DNA of 64,000 nt from Marsupella aquatica (taxonomy: Eukaryota; Marchantiophyta). The stretch's first letter is position 1, and the number at the start of each line of letters is the position of its first letter. The notes under the pieces are model-generated. The model searched no databases, was not told where the DNA came from, and saw only the letters and a program-made list of their open reading frames with translations. A program made the position numbers and the translations under genes. The stretch covers positions 496,001 through 560,000 of the forward strand of contig OZ316896.1 of the NCBI GenBank assembly GCA_973895155.1. Direction: 5' to 3'. Below, in pieces: positions 50,115 through 62,400 of the stretch.

Positions 50115-51993
50115 CTAAGTGCGGATCAAAGCAACCAATATCGTACGAGTAAGAAGGCCTTTGCTTGGCGTCTTGTCGAGCAATATCTGATACCGTTGCC
50201 ATATGACTTCAGCGACATTTCGGCCGAAATGTTCTCCCAAGAGATTGCTGAACACAGCTTTCCACATGCTCCCTATCTGTCTAGACATGGCAGTGGCCTC
50301 TGCCCCTGACACTGCCGCGACTACCTTGGGATTCAGTTCAACTTCGTTTATTTCAGCTCTCACGACATTGAACTTAGAACCGCAATATGCTAGTGCGTCT
50401 GTTAGATCTTCCATGCTTCGGTTGTAGATTGGAAGGTTGAATGTATCACGTTGCTGTTCAGTCACGAGACCCTGCGCAGATTTATGTATGCAATTCATTG
50501 TGATATTCCATCCTGAAAATGTCAGGCCAAGAAATTGGAACTGGAATTTCACTGAATCTACAACTAATGATTGGTGAGTTCAATAGAGAAGCCCCCGCCA
50601 CACTGAATTTCGGAATTTACATTGGAATTGGTCATACTAACTTTACATGCAATCTTTCCAGGCTCATTTAAGTCCTCGCGAATGATCACACGCAACAGAG
50701 CTCGCCACTGTTGGTCTCATTGCGTCGACAGCAGGCTACAAGGAACACCTTCCGGCATAGCCCAAATCCTTAATAAAATCCACATAATTGGGTAAGGTGT
50801 ATACCTCGGCAACCAGATCAGTGAAGACCTCATCAAGCTCCGCTGTGAAGTTCTCCACAGGATCATTCGATGGCTCGTCTGGTCCGGAGACTGATCTCCC
50901 GTTGCAGTAGAAGAACAACAACCCTCCTGAAACGAGCTCTGCTGCCCTAGCTAAGAGAAAGTTCTTCATATCCAAGAGACCTTGCTTCTGATATGCTTTT
51001 GCCACAGCAGAACGCGAATGTATTATCCATGACTTCCCTCTATTATATGCTGGGGAATCGTTGTGGAGTATCACGTCAGGGATCTACAAACAACAACACT
51101 TGCGGTCGTGTTATACGAAGTTCACACAAGAACTAGCTAATCAATATGATTTTGAGATTGACACCGCTCAGTTGCCTCACTAACATTCCACAATGCCGGG
51201 AATTTGCTTCAAGGATAAGCACGCATTTTCACTCGTGGGGTCTCTTACTTCGCTGACGACATCCTCACTCGGTTTGGTTCATTTTTTGTCAGTCACTATA
51301 TCTCAAACTTTTATAGCCATGGACACCGACATCTACATCGGTCCGGCACAGAAAGTTCATGGACGCTCCACGACCGAGGCCTTAGCGTACGACCGTGAAA
51401 CTGTCCAGCGTAAACAAATATTCCAAGAATGGATATTGATGAGAATGACATACCGTAGATAACCAATGTAGACAGTTAGAGGAGTAGAAGATATGAATTG
51501 ACGACTCAGGAAAAAGCCGGTTATAAAATGACCCTGGCACACCAGCTACGTAGAAATTCTTGGCTCTAGTATCATCGCTTAACAACTGGAATAGATTGTT
51601 GAAGTCGTTCGATGGCAGATCGTTGAAATAAGCCTGGAACGTTGCATCTTCAGGCAGGCGTTTTTTCAACTTGCCAAATATATCTGCTACCGTGTCGATT
51701 GTGTTAGGACCCGACGAGCTGCCGAGATCTGCGGCAACTACGGGGCCCCCATCAAAGGGAAGAACAACTCTCTCAAGTGCGTCATAAAGAGCTCCCTGCA
51801 GCAGCCTGGTGAGGGTCGATTGAAATTTTGAGTTGCGACTATAACTGTCCTCCCCGTCGCCTTTGACCATGGAGAAAAGCTTGAGAGCAGAATTACGGTG
51901 AGGAGCTGCGCTCGAGGACTCGTCCGCGTCTGATCCATTGTTAGTGCTTCGCACATCTTCGGGCACATCCATGCTTGGACGGCTCGACGACAT
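50115..51993 (-). CDS. SABATH carboxyl methyltransferase, copy C
   Basis: Three exons, 51993-51454, 51083-50805 and 50471-50115 (540+279+357 nt), 391 residues. It keeps SMVKGDGEDSYSRNS, AADLGSSSGPNT, FNDLPSNDFN, GVPGSFYNRLFP and LHWLST. Compared with A and B it has pocket-side and surface changes, e.g. SSNCLHWLST in place of SSYSLHWLST/SSHSLHWLST, and FFYCNGRSV in place of FVLCYGRST/FVFCYGRST, so its acid preference may differ. The reading frame is intact. A Harbinger element starts 6 bp after its TAG stop, so its 3' untranslated region and polyadenylation signal must come from transposon sequence or from beyond it. The substrate is unknown. Confidence 0.93.
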
Positions 51994-52068
51994 TCCAGGC
52001 CTTACAACAATTGGAGTAGTCTACTCAAGCGCCAAAACATACATTCTTCTTCTTTAGTCGGCAATTTT

Positions 52069-52170
52069 TTGTCACGACTGAGGAATGGAGGGCGTCTCTC
52101 GGTCTACATACAGCCCACGGAGAAATTCCGGAATCGGGCACTCTCCTCTTCTAATCGATCATTGTTGGAG
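52069..52170 (-). promoter_or_regulatory. Conserved upstream block, SABATH copy C
   Basis: The copy C version of the shared block (GAGGAATGGAGGGCGT, GAGAAATTCCGGAATCGGGC, CTAATCGATCA), 75-180 bp before the start codon and in the same order as in copies A and B. Confidence 0.6.
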
Positions 52171-52394
52171 GTTCGATGTATTCACAAGGCAGCAGTAGCT
52201 GTGCGTTGGTTTGTGGGCGAAGGAGGCGATGGAAGAAATATTTCTTTATGAGGATTTCCACAAATCCTGGGAACGAGACCACGTAAGGAATAGTTCCTAT
52301 CAGATTCTCCACGAAAATTCTTGTCGGACGCTCAGATCTCACTAGAATACTAGATATCATCAGATTCTTGTTACTTTCTTTTCTGACCCTCACA

Positions 52395-53660
52395 TCTCCC
52401 TACATTTAAGGATGATGCTAAGATTCCTGTTACATTATTTTCTGACCCTCAGTCTCCCTAGATTTAAGGATGACCATGGGATTCTTGCCAAGGGGTCCTT
52501 GGCTAGGTGTACTACAGGGAAATGAAATGGGGGACCCAAAACCTAGCCACTTGTAGCCAAAAAAAAAAGTGGCCAAAGCTTTATGGAGATTTGAATATTT
52601 CTCATCACCATTTTTCACATTATTTTCTGACCTCAGATCTCCCTCAATTTAAGAATGACCATTAGCTTATACCCATTGGGGTCTGTGACCTTGGTGGGCA
52701 ACGCTAGTGGAAACCCAAAACCTAGCACGTCTAGCCAAAAGTGGCCAAACTTTTTGGATAGGTAAATGTTTCATATGAGGTTTTCCTACATAGTTTTCTG
52801 ACCCTGCTAATATTCTGGGTGATATTTTCTTTTGGTGTATTTCAGGGTATTCTGGGAGCATTATGCCCCTGTCAACGTCTGGATCAGATTCTCCTCTACT
52901 TTGCTAAAGCCTTCAAGTGCAATGAGGTACTCTTTTGGGAGGATTATGGGCAATTATAGCCCCTCATAACTGGATGAAGCTCTCTATTTATCTTTCAAAC
53001 CTTAAACCACAGGTGCACCTATGAAGAGGTACTTATAAAGTGCAATTCATTTTTTCACCGGTAATGGGTTTGAGTGCTCCACTTTTTACAGTGACAACAC
53101 TATTCATCACAGGACACTAATGAGAATATGGAGGCAGAGAAGGGGGCTTTTATATGGGCAGGTGTGGTTTTGAGTGTAATAAGGTCTTGTGCGGAGAGCA
53201 ATATGGGCAATAGTAACCCCTCAAAACTCTTGTTTTCCAGTGCAAAATATCTTGTAGTGTCCTCTAAAAGGACTACTGTACACATCTTTCCCTTGAATTA
53301 AGGATGAGAGTTAGATTCAGGCAGATTGGGTCTGTGCCTACAGTAGGTGGACTAAACTGGCTAGTGGGGGATAGAATGCCCTCTAAACAGGACTTCACAG
53401 TATACATTAGATTCTGGCAATTGGGGCTGTGCCTAGGTGACCAAATCTGGCTAGTGAGAGACCCAAAACCTAGCCACTTTCCGCCAAAAGTGGCCAAAAC
53501 CTTTTGGAGAGGTGAATAGTTCTTCTCAGATTTTTTCACATTATCCCTAGGAGGACTTTTTCTGACCCAAATATCTCCCTGGATTTAACGATAAGCATTA
53601 GATTCTGGCTAATGGGGTCTGTGCCCAGGGTGACACCAGGCTTATGGGAGACCTGAACCA
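52395..53660. repeat. Degenerate repeats of about 190 bp upstream of copy C
   Basis: At least four partial or full copies (from about 52409, 52462, 52650, 53302 and 53576) of the family described upstream of copy B, with TTAAGGATGACC, CTGTGCCTAGGTG, GGGAGACCCAAAACCTAGCC and CTGACCCTCAGATCTCCC. Positions 52860-53280 hold a different short duplicated unit (GGGCAATWRTARCCCCTCA). Confidence 0.8.
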
Positions 53661-54299
53661 CTTTGCACTTCAGGGTTTTCAGTAGCTAACTTTGACATTT
53701 AGTACCTCTCTAAATATCCAATGGAGTTTAAGTAGCTAACTTTGACATTTAGTATCTCTATATATGTTCAATTGAGTCTGATTTTTTGTGGTTAGGTAGC
53801 AAATTTCCAAAGACGACCCGTTTTCTGGCCACATTTCACTCATTAATACGTTCCACAAGTCTAACCAAGAATGTTGGCAAACCTGTGGGTCCATCAGGTT
53901 GAAGACTAAATCGGAGATTTTTACAATTCCTATTAATGAAGATGAATTGGCTCCTATAACCCAGGATCAATGTTCTGTTCTCGTGCAGGATCGGCAGAAG
54001 GGAGAGCTGAGTTCAGCTTTCGTGGAACACAATTTTGCTCCAGTAGTCGGAACAAGTGAAATACGTGCGACACGATCTAGCTGTAGAACACCTGATGTGG
54101 AGGACTCATCTCAGCTCAGCATTCTTGTCGTGGTCGACACTTTGCCTTCCAGATTGTAGATCTTGAGCGCAAAAATTGTGATACCTGGAGAGCTGTCTCC
54201 CCACGTTAAATCCACTACAACGACTCAGATACACGGGCGACTTGTGCACCTGTTTTGGGCTATAACATGTGGAAATCCTGTCTAATGAACTTTACCTTC
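53661..54299. other. Intergenic between SABATH copy C flank and the SH2 gene
   Basis: No gene is recognised. A 50-bp unit (AGTAGCTAACTTTGACATTT) is duplicated at 53681 and 53731. The right end should contain the 3' untranslated region of the SH2 gene. Confidence 0.5.
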
Positions 54300-57200
54300 T
54301 CAACCTGCCGCATTTCTGGATGGAACCCTGACAGAAAGAATGAATGATACAATCCAAGTGAGGAACGCAGCTTATGCACTTGCACTAATACTAAGGATCT
54401 CGAACACAATTGGTTAGACACCAGTCTGCTGTATTTCGATATCAGTAAACTATGCAACTTTGCGGATTGCAATATGTTGAAAACAAAGATGATGATTTTC
54501 GCTCAGATGGTGAGAAACATCAAGCAAATAGGAATTTCCAGTCATTTTCACGTCTCGAAACAAATTGTTTAGAGGTTCTGATCTCAGTAATTAAACATCG
54601 ATTGAGCAACAATAAATATTGCAAGCTGTGAGGATCTTGAGATGAGGTGGGACAGGGAGCATTGACTGGTGCTCATTCTAAGATCTAAATGCCTAAGGGA
54701 AAGTTGACTGGAAAGACAGCGATAAACGGGTGGTGGTTACCTGCACAGCTGCCTCAGTTCCGGTTGTAGGAGAAGCTGCTCAAGCAGAGGTCGCTGACTA
54801 CTGTTAAACCTGCAAAGTATTAACGGTAGCTTATGACGCATGTTCTTCGACAGTGCAACAGAGGGCAAGCAAGAAAACTATCGAACCACCACAATTGCAA
54901 TCTAAGTAGGTAGGTCACAACAATATGATTGCTTCTTTCTATTTTAGTTTGAAAATTGGAAGGGTTCCAATTTCTCCCTTCATGTGAATCTCCTGACCTT
55001 GATATTTGAATTCCTAGTCTAATATTATCCAGCTGAGCTCCAATCCCCATTTCCTCAATTCATAAATTTTGCATATGGACATATCAATTCGGATATGTTA
55101 ATTTTCTTGTTCACAACTTAAACGCAAGGTCATGAGGCCCACAGTGAACTTAAGAGATCTCTCAATACAACACACTTTCCGTTCATTTTATACACAATTA
55201 ACCTAGATAAACATTTGCACTCAGATTTCATACGTAGAGCTTTCAAACTACAATAATAAATTTGACTTACTTTCACCATTTGACTTTATTCGAAAACAAA
55301 GTGTCCTTCGATACTTAAATAATTACCCAAAATTCATTTAAATTTTCAATTTTAGATACATTTTCCCTTTATTTTTGTCCTCTCAAGGCTTATTCTCGTT
55401 CAACCATGTAAATTCTTCAAAGTCAAAGGAAGTGTAGTACTCTATCGTCGTCTTTCCCAAATCCGAGGAAAACAAACACATGAAAGAAAGGCTGCTTACC
55501 CTGAATTGTCATCCAGTGATAATAGCTTGTGGTTTACTCTCATGGCTTGGTCAACATAACTCACGACGAGGCCACCACTGTCAGGATGAGGCCATAGACG
55601 AGAACTTGCAAACCGAAGTACGAAGGTTCCTGGTTTGGAAGTTGCACCCCCATTTCTGAGAAGTCCTTCAACCTCGTCCCGGCTGATCATACCCTCAATC
55701 CATCGAGGGTCCTCATTATCCCAAGTGGTACGAAGTTGAGATGATTTAACAGCTAAAGCAACCGGATAGATCCAATTCCATAGCCTCCCAAATTCCTCCA
55801 TTGATATAAAATCTCCAGCACAACCAGCTATCCTTTTCAAGAACTCCTTGTCCTGCGATCAAGCATGCCCCAAAAATTGTCAGGGCAATTGCTTTACCTC
55901 TCATTTGATTACACACGATCAACGTTTGTCTTTTTAAAATCATGGAACGCATGTGAAAGATCCTACAATGAAGGTACTTCAGCGGCCAAGAAAGAAAAGT
56001 GGAAATATTGTGCTCGTTATGAGAGTAATGCTGATTAGCTTTAACGGGTGGTTTCCAACTTTATGTAGGGTCTAATATAAGGACCGGCACAGCGAATGTG
56101 CACGAAGGCCCCAGTCAACCTCAAGAAAAGCTGTTGACAGTTCTACCTTAGCAGATAGTGATCTGTTAACACAACCAGCAGTTGTAGTGAAGCTCTTCTC
56201 TATGTGCCTCACCGCATTGGTCCACAGTGGTGGAACTGACTCTTGTGAAACTTTAGACCAGACTTCATTTCCACTGAAAACGAGATTTCTTGCGATCAAA
56301 ATTTGATACCTGCCCCACCAAACTTCCAAAATTCATGTTAGCCTGAACGGCAATGTCCAAACAAATTCTGAAGTTCAACACAAGAAACTTTTTCATGTCG
56401 TAGTCATAACGTAGAATTTCGAATCTGTTTGTTGATCAACAGTCCTAGGAAAGGACTGTACTAGGCGCTAAATATGTTTTTTTTCAATATTAACGAATTC
56501 TACACACCAGACACTTACCCGTCATGACGACACCCAGTCAACTGGGAGACACGTGATGCAAAGTCAGTCAGCTCTTGTTCACCTCTGCTCATGACAAATG
56601 CTTTCAGAAATTCACCCCGCCCATACATGCTTTCAAGACAATACTTGAAGACGAGATGATCGGATAGTTGTGAAGTGTTGTTCCACTTTTGAGAAAGCTT
56701 GGAGCCATCTGTCGCGGTCGAGAGATTGCTGCCCTCAGTGAATGTCTCCTGCTTGGTTGTTCCCGTGTCTAACAATGGTCCCCTCGCTTCTGCTGGCTGT
56801 CCTGTCCCAGTTCTGACTGACAGCCCTGAAGGAGTGTCTGGCCAGTTAAGTCCACTTGCACCAGACGCTGCTGGAACAACCGTCGACTGCAATTGCAACC
56901 CTAAAGACAGAGCAGATCCGACGTCTTCATTGGGGGACACCATACCTAGTCTACTATCGGAGAAGCAATCTGTGATGAAACCATGCCCATTGCCTACTGG
57001 CATTGGAGTCTCTTTCGGTAGCCTAGTTCGAGTTCGTTTAACTGGAAGTTGTCCAGCACTTAAGTAGCACACATCCTTCCCAGTCGGTACGGCTGTTGTG
57101 TTGGTATTACTTTTGTCCCTGACACAATGTTGTGAGGCTTCAGCTGCCATGGTCTCATCCAGACCTGAAGAAGAGACCGAACCATCGACAGGCAAGCTGC

Positions 57201-60200
57201 TGGCAGCAGCAGGAGAGTGCTTCCAATGTGTGCCGACTGGCATCCGATGATTTCTGTTCCGAGACACACACCGGATGGGGCGAGAAAATGCTTGTAAGAA
57301 TGGGAGCTGTGGAGCACTTGGAGAGTTAAAACATACTCGGAAGAGCCGATTGTCACATTTGGACGAAAGCTGCATGCGAGACACAAGAATCCTTAGTGGT
57401 TTGCATATTCAACAAACTCTTCTGGTACCTCTTAAGATTTTCTTGTCCCCGCAAACCTTAGTTTGGCCGAATTTCTTTGCCAGTTGCATAAATTGAAGAA
57501 ATGCTCTAGAAGTGCTTCATCCAAATTCTGGGTGCCAGTCTTAGGAAAAACACTATGCGAAACGACACTGAAAACTCTGAGATATTGTTAGAATGAGCAC
57601 AATAACTAAACGTCAAGACGTAGAGGTATGCAGATCTTTCATTTGTGTGTTAAACCTGATCAATAGAGTAGCTCACCTGTGAGATCTTCAGCTTGAAAGA
57701 GGCACGCCCATGCACGAGTTTTATAGGCCTTTCTGATGAAGGAAACTCCACTCCATCAAAGGTAGTCAATAGAGGGGCTTCAGCATCATCCTTTGGCTTC
57801 TCAACGGGCAAGCCCGTATCAGCAAACACGAGGAAGGCGACTAGCTGCCAAACACAAAAGCATTCAATTACGTGACCAAGTCTCCACTCATGAACTCTTT
57901 ACACCAAATCAGGTGATGAATCTCATACTAATGAGTTCATGTTCACAAGGTAGGTGATCCATCAATAATTGGGGCTCTTCGTTGTCAGTCATCTGGTTTC
58001 TTTCCCCAACACACTGATTAAAAACCAGCGCCCTCCCTCTGGGTCATGTGGGTCCGGTGGACTTCGAGGTGATTGAGATTTTCGTCTTCATCTGAAAGTA
58101 CTGTAATCACCAGTTACGCAAATCAAGTCTTAACAAATTCAGGCCGAAAGAATAGTGAATTTACCTCCATTTCCTTGTGAACAGATCGGCCCAGTGCATC
58201 CAGTAGGGCAGCATCAAGTGCAAAGTTGCGTCGACAAGAGGCCTGATGATCAAGACATTCATTTGTTACAAAAGATCATACATACAATGCAACACAATCG
58301 CTTACTGGGAAACCCATTTTCTAGATCCCTACTGACATATGATACAGATATTTGACATCGCCTGGTACAGTGAGCAGATCAGTACAGCACTGGTGATTAA
58401 ATTTCATCCGGGTGAAATTTAATTGTTTTCCCAAGATATGGAAATACATATTTCCCAAGATGTCACTAAGCCTTAAAATTCTTTGCTGAGGAGTCTGTCA
58501 TTAATGTAAAAAGATGGTATCACTTGTGATGTGCTTCCAATGTATTTCAATCAGGAGATACATCCCTCTCTGATTCAATTTTTTATTCACTAACTTCTGT
58601 TGACAAATTTGAATAGTTTGCAACATTAAATAGAGGAGATTAGCAGCCCACCTTCCCACCCACGACACTCCACACGCCATCTCCTCCTTCCTCAAGTCCA
58701 TGATCATCCGATGCACCTGATGGACCATCGAGCAAAAGCTCCAAAGGCGGGTTCTGTCCTAATCATCCGGGCAATTTATTAATAAATGTCCTCCTTCCCA
58801 AGCCACTCACTGAACAGTCTTGCACCTACCAATGGAAGTATTGCACTACCTAAGTTTTTCTGTTTGGCATGCTGACGTTAACCTTTGCATAGTGATTTGT
58901 TTCTTTTATTTGAAGAAGCCTGGCTTTATTGCATTGTTAACGAACCAGATGTGACAAAAGTATTACTATAATGATCACAGGAAAATACAAGTTAATCAAA
59001 CCCGCAAGACTTTCTTTAGACTAATGGAAAGAGAGCATATTTGGCATGCATTCGTCAACCTTGACATAGTGATTTGTTACTGTTGGTTGAGGAAGCAGCC
59101 GGACGTAATAGACAAAACCGTGTACGGAGGTGGACGCAGCATGACCACTCTGTCCCCCAAACAGAAAGACTTCCTCTCGGTCTTTAGCAATGCCTTCAAT
59201 CACTTCGAGGGAAGAAGAGACATGCCTTTCGCCCACAACTGCCCCCACCATGTGAAGGCGTGAAACAGCTGATCCAATCTGCCCAAAGGGACACAAAAAA
59301 CACAGAATCAGCCAAACAACATGCATCAAAAAAGCTTTGTATATATTCATTGAGATCTGGTTGACGGTTGTTTCCAATATTTCTCAAATATGCTGAGAAC
59401 TAATCAATCATTCATCGATTCGAACTGAACTATTATCCAATGCATGCACATGGAGTGCCGTGCACCCCTTTGTAGTGACCGACTGCATGTTCTCTTCTCT
59501 AGTTCATATATCTTCCTTATGACTGAGCTTAGAAGAGAGGTGAGGAGAGCTTCACATTCATAAGTACAAACACCACTGCCATGCAACCACAAGAGAATGG
59601 AGCTGGACTATGGAGCTGGACACATTTGATTAGACATACCTCGCATCCAACATGGACCCATTTCTCCAGAGGGCAAACCTGATCCGAAACCACTACTTCT
59701 TCCCCACGTGAAGTCTCATCGTCGTTACAATTTACTCCTCTCAAAGGGTGAAGAACCAGTCTCCGGTCCAAATCCAGTACGAGCAATGGCACCGCACCCG
59801 ACCCCTCTGGAAGTCCCTAATTCATCGAAAGAAATCACAAAGACGTGGAAGTGCTCGTTAGAGTATTCCTGTGCAAGGCTCCCATTTACGAAATCTACTG
59901 TTAATCTTTCGTCCAGAAATTAGCAAGTTCTGTTCGAACGCATCCGATAACCCCCTGGAGATTCCTTTACTAAATTCTCCAATCTGGTCCTAAGCCCTAA
60001 AAGGTCTCATGATTCAAGATGGACAGAAACGCTTATTCCAGTCAGTATAAAGCAAAACCTTAGATTCCGGTGGCAGGGAAATGCGTTTGATGTTCACCTG
60101 GCGGATGATCAGACCAGGCCCGCTGCTCTTGAGGAGATAGATCCAGAAGCAGAGAGTGAAGGATGATCCGGATTCACTCAGGGTGTCCTTGCCTAGTGTC

Positions 60201-60280
60201 AATGAGAGCGCCTCCAAGGGCAGGTAGTCTACATCCCCGAGCACAGCACGTTGCTGATGTACTCCAACTTTCGTCTCCAT
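54300..60280 (-). CDS. Plant linker-SH2 (STAT-like, SHA/SHB family) protein
   Basis: Eleven exons join in frame to about 802 residues: 60280-60059, 59816-59640, 59278-59081, 58753-58652, 58242-58165, 57844-57677, 57369-56519, 56309-56147, 55852-55500, 54809-54741, 54327-54300. Exons 1-3 encode a lectin/LamG-like region (SFTLCFWIYLL, PLEKWVHVGCE). Exons 5-7 include NFALDAALLDALGRSVHKEM, VFADTGLPVEKPKDD and FPSSERPIKLVHGRASFKLK, the plant SHA/SHB signature. Exon 9 has the STAT-type linker (DKEFLKRIAGCAGDFISMEE...WIYPVAL) and an SH2 domain with GTFVLRFASSRLWPHP; Arg733 is the phosphotyrosine-binding arginine. It probably binds tyrosine-phosphorylated partners, possibly in the nucleus. Exon 7 adds about 200 Ser/Pro/Thr-rich residues. 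Less certain are the first exon (ATG at 60280), two non-consensus donors (after exons 1 and 3) and the tiny last exon. Confidence 0.88.
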
Positions 60281-61762
60281 GCTCTCTTTCGTCCACCTTT
60301 CCTTCCTTTCCTTTTTGTCGCTCTCACTCAGGGTGTCCACCACGGGCGCCAATTTCCCTAGGGGTGGTATCCCTTTGTGTCCCACCTCGTGGTGGGTCTA
60401 GAGAGATTACACCTTGTGTCCCTACCCTTGCAAAGATGATAATCTGCTACCCACACTAGTTGGATTACACAAATTGAAAAAGTACAGAAGAGACGGTCGT
60501 CCAATACCCGAAAAGGTGCTGCCACAAGAAACTTAAACCGAGTAATCATTCATTCATGCAATTCCGGATTGTGGAAGTCTCCTCCTCTGTACCACCACCC
60601 GACTCGTTCTCCATGATGATGATATCAGTGTGGCACCAATTTGAGAACCATGGTGCATTACCGATCGGTAAAACACTGACATTGCAGCCTTGGAAAGAGA
60701 CGAAAGAAGACAGCCTATGCATGTCGAGCAGAAAGGGAAGCGGGTGAGGGCCACTTCATGTCTTTGCTACTCTACACATCTGCCTCTTCGCAAAGATGTT
60801 TACTCACCCTGTTGCGATATATTATGTAACCTCTCCCTCCTTGCTGCAACATGCGTACTCCTTTTCGCTCAATTATGAAATTATATATCTCCTTTGGTTT
60901 TGGCTGAGTTCTGCCTGTCTATCTATTCTTCGTCGGCGAGGAAATCTTTCCATGTCTTCCTCTTCCATAGACTGTCCATCTTTCCTTACTACGTAAATTG
61001 TCTCTCTCCCTTTCTCTTTGCTGATTATTCAAATTCCCTGTGTCTCTCTGCACTCTATACGTGCCTCTCTTCTGCGGCTGGGAAATATCTATCTTCCTTC
61101 ACTGAATTCAGCCTCTCCCCTCTCTCCTCTCCTCTTTGGTGCAGACGGTGTAGCTCTGGTTCACCTCGATAAAAAAACTCCCTTTCTTGGCTGCATTAGT
61201 ATCTCTCGTGTCGGCAGCTGAAAAATGTCCTGAAAAATGTCCTCATTCCCGTCGTCCTTTGAGAGTAATATATTCGCTTCTCTTTCCTGTTTCTATGCCA
61301 TAAAAATAAAACTGTTCCTCTCCACTTCATCATAGGACTCCATATTCATGACAGCGATTGCGTCTCCGTATCATCTTCTTGGCTACTGGACTGAAGACGA
61401 AGCCCAGAAAATCTCTCCTCCTTTTGCTTTTACTGACGAATTCCGTCCCGCTTTGGTCATCATGTCACTCAGTCTTTGGCCAGACGTCATCAATCCATCA
61501 TCTTATGGCTACACTAGGTCCCTCCCCGGCCACAGCAATTAATTAAGAGGTCCATCCTTTTTTTCTGTCATTGGGCACGGATTCTGTTACCTCTCTGCAT
61601 CCTTACGGTACATCAAACAGTCTGAGAGCCACATTGCATCGGTGGGTTGGGAGCATCAAAGCCCATAGCCTACTTTAGCTGTGGCAGACCATTCACTATT
61701 ATTTTTGGACTCACTTTTAAATTGCAATCATGTGTGGTCTTGTGTGTAGAGAGACAGCCTTA
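60281..61762. other. Upstream region of the SH2 gene, no other gene recognised
   Basis: C/T-rich sequence at 60240-60350 and again at 60900-61300 may include the SH2 gene leader and promoter. Several short frames here are pyrimidine-rich artefacts. The phrase CACTCAGGGTGTCC occurs twice (about 60174 and 60326). Confidence 0.45.
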
Positions 61763-62056
61763 GAGCACTCCCACTGGTCCGCTATTAGGCCCCGGCAAGG
61801 AGCAAGTGTGGTGCGCCCGGCCGGCGCGCCCAGTTTTTAAACCCCCACCATACCCCGGTCTGCACACCCAAAATGGCAGCCCGGTGTTTTTCTTGCCGAG
61901 GCTGGGGTCCTGCACTCCCAGGTGATATGAGTGTGAGAGGCAAGATAGGTGGGAAGCTCATCGAACCCTTCACAAACCGGGAGGCATAGGCACCTCACCG
62001 GCTCACTAAACTCCCTAATGTGGGGCTGTATGGTGTGCGCCGGTGGGAGTGACACT
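61763..62056. mobile_element. Candidate MITE with imperfect terminal inverted repeats, about 290 bp
   Basis: The left end (GAGCACTCCCACTGGTCCGC) and the inverted right end (GTGTCACTCCCACCGGCGC) match over most of 19 bp. The terminus resembles that of the Harbinger element at 48726 (GAGCATCCGCACCGGT). There is no coding capacity. The flanking bases (TTA on the left, TAT or CTA on the right) do not give a clean 3-bp duplication, so the call is tentative. Confidence 0.45.
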
Positions 62057-62209
62057 ATCCCCAGTTTTTGTCCTCACTGCCTTTTTTAAGCAGGAAGGCT
62101 CAAGCATTCACTCTTTTGCAGAGGGCTGAGGCTCTAGCCTTTAGGGCTCCTAGACAAATTCCTCTTAGCTACCCTCCTATCTGTAGGGCTTTATTTCCTT
62201 TGCCATTGT

Positions 62210-62400
62210 ATGCGACTCTTGGGCTTTTTTGGCTCTTTGATCTTCTCAAGCATTTTCCCCTTGTTTTGTTGTTTTGTCTCTACCCAACTCTTGCCTTTTG
62301 CTTTCAATTGTGACTCCTGGGCTTTTTGGCTCTTTGTCTCCCTAATATTTTCCCGTTGTTTTGTCTTGTGTCTCCACCCAACTTCTGACTTTTGATTTTA
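62210..62400. repeat. 98-bp tandem duplication
   Basis: Two copies starting at about 62212 and 62310 (GACTCYTGGGCTTTT...GGCTCTTTG...TTTTCCC.TTGTTTTGT...CACCCAAC). Pyrimidine-rich and non-coding. Confidence 0.85.

Noticed and set aside
60898-61221. Plus-strand Ser/Leu-rich frames upstream of the SH2 gene
   Set aside because: Pyrimidine-rich low-complexity sequence gives Ser/Leu/Phe codons in all frames. No motif or splice structure.
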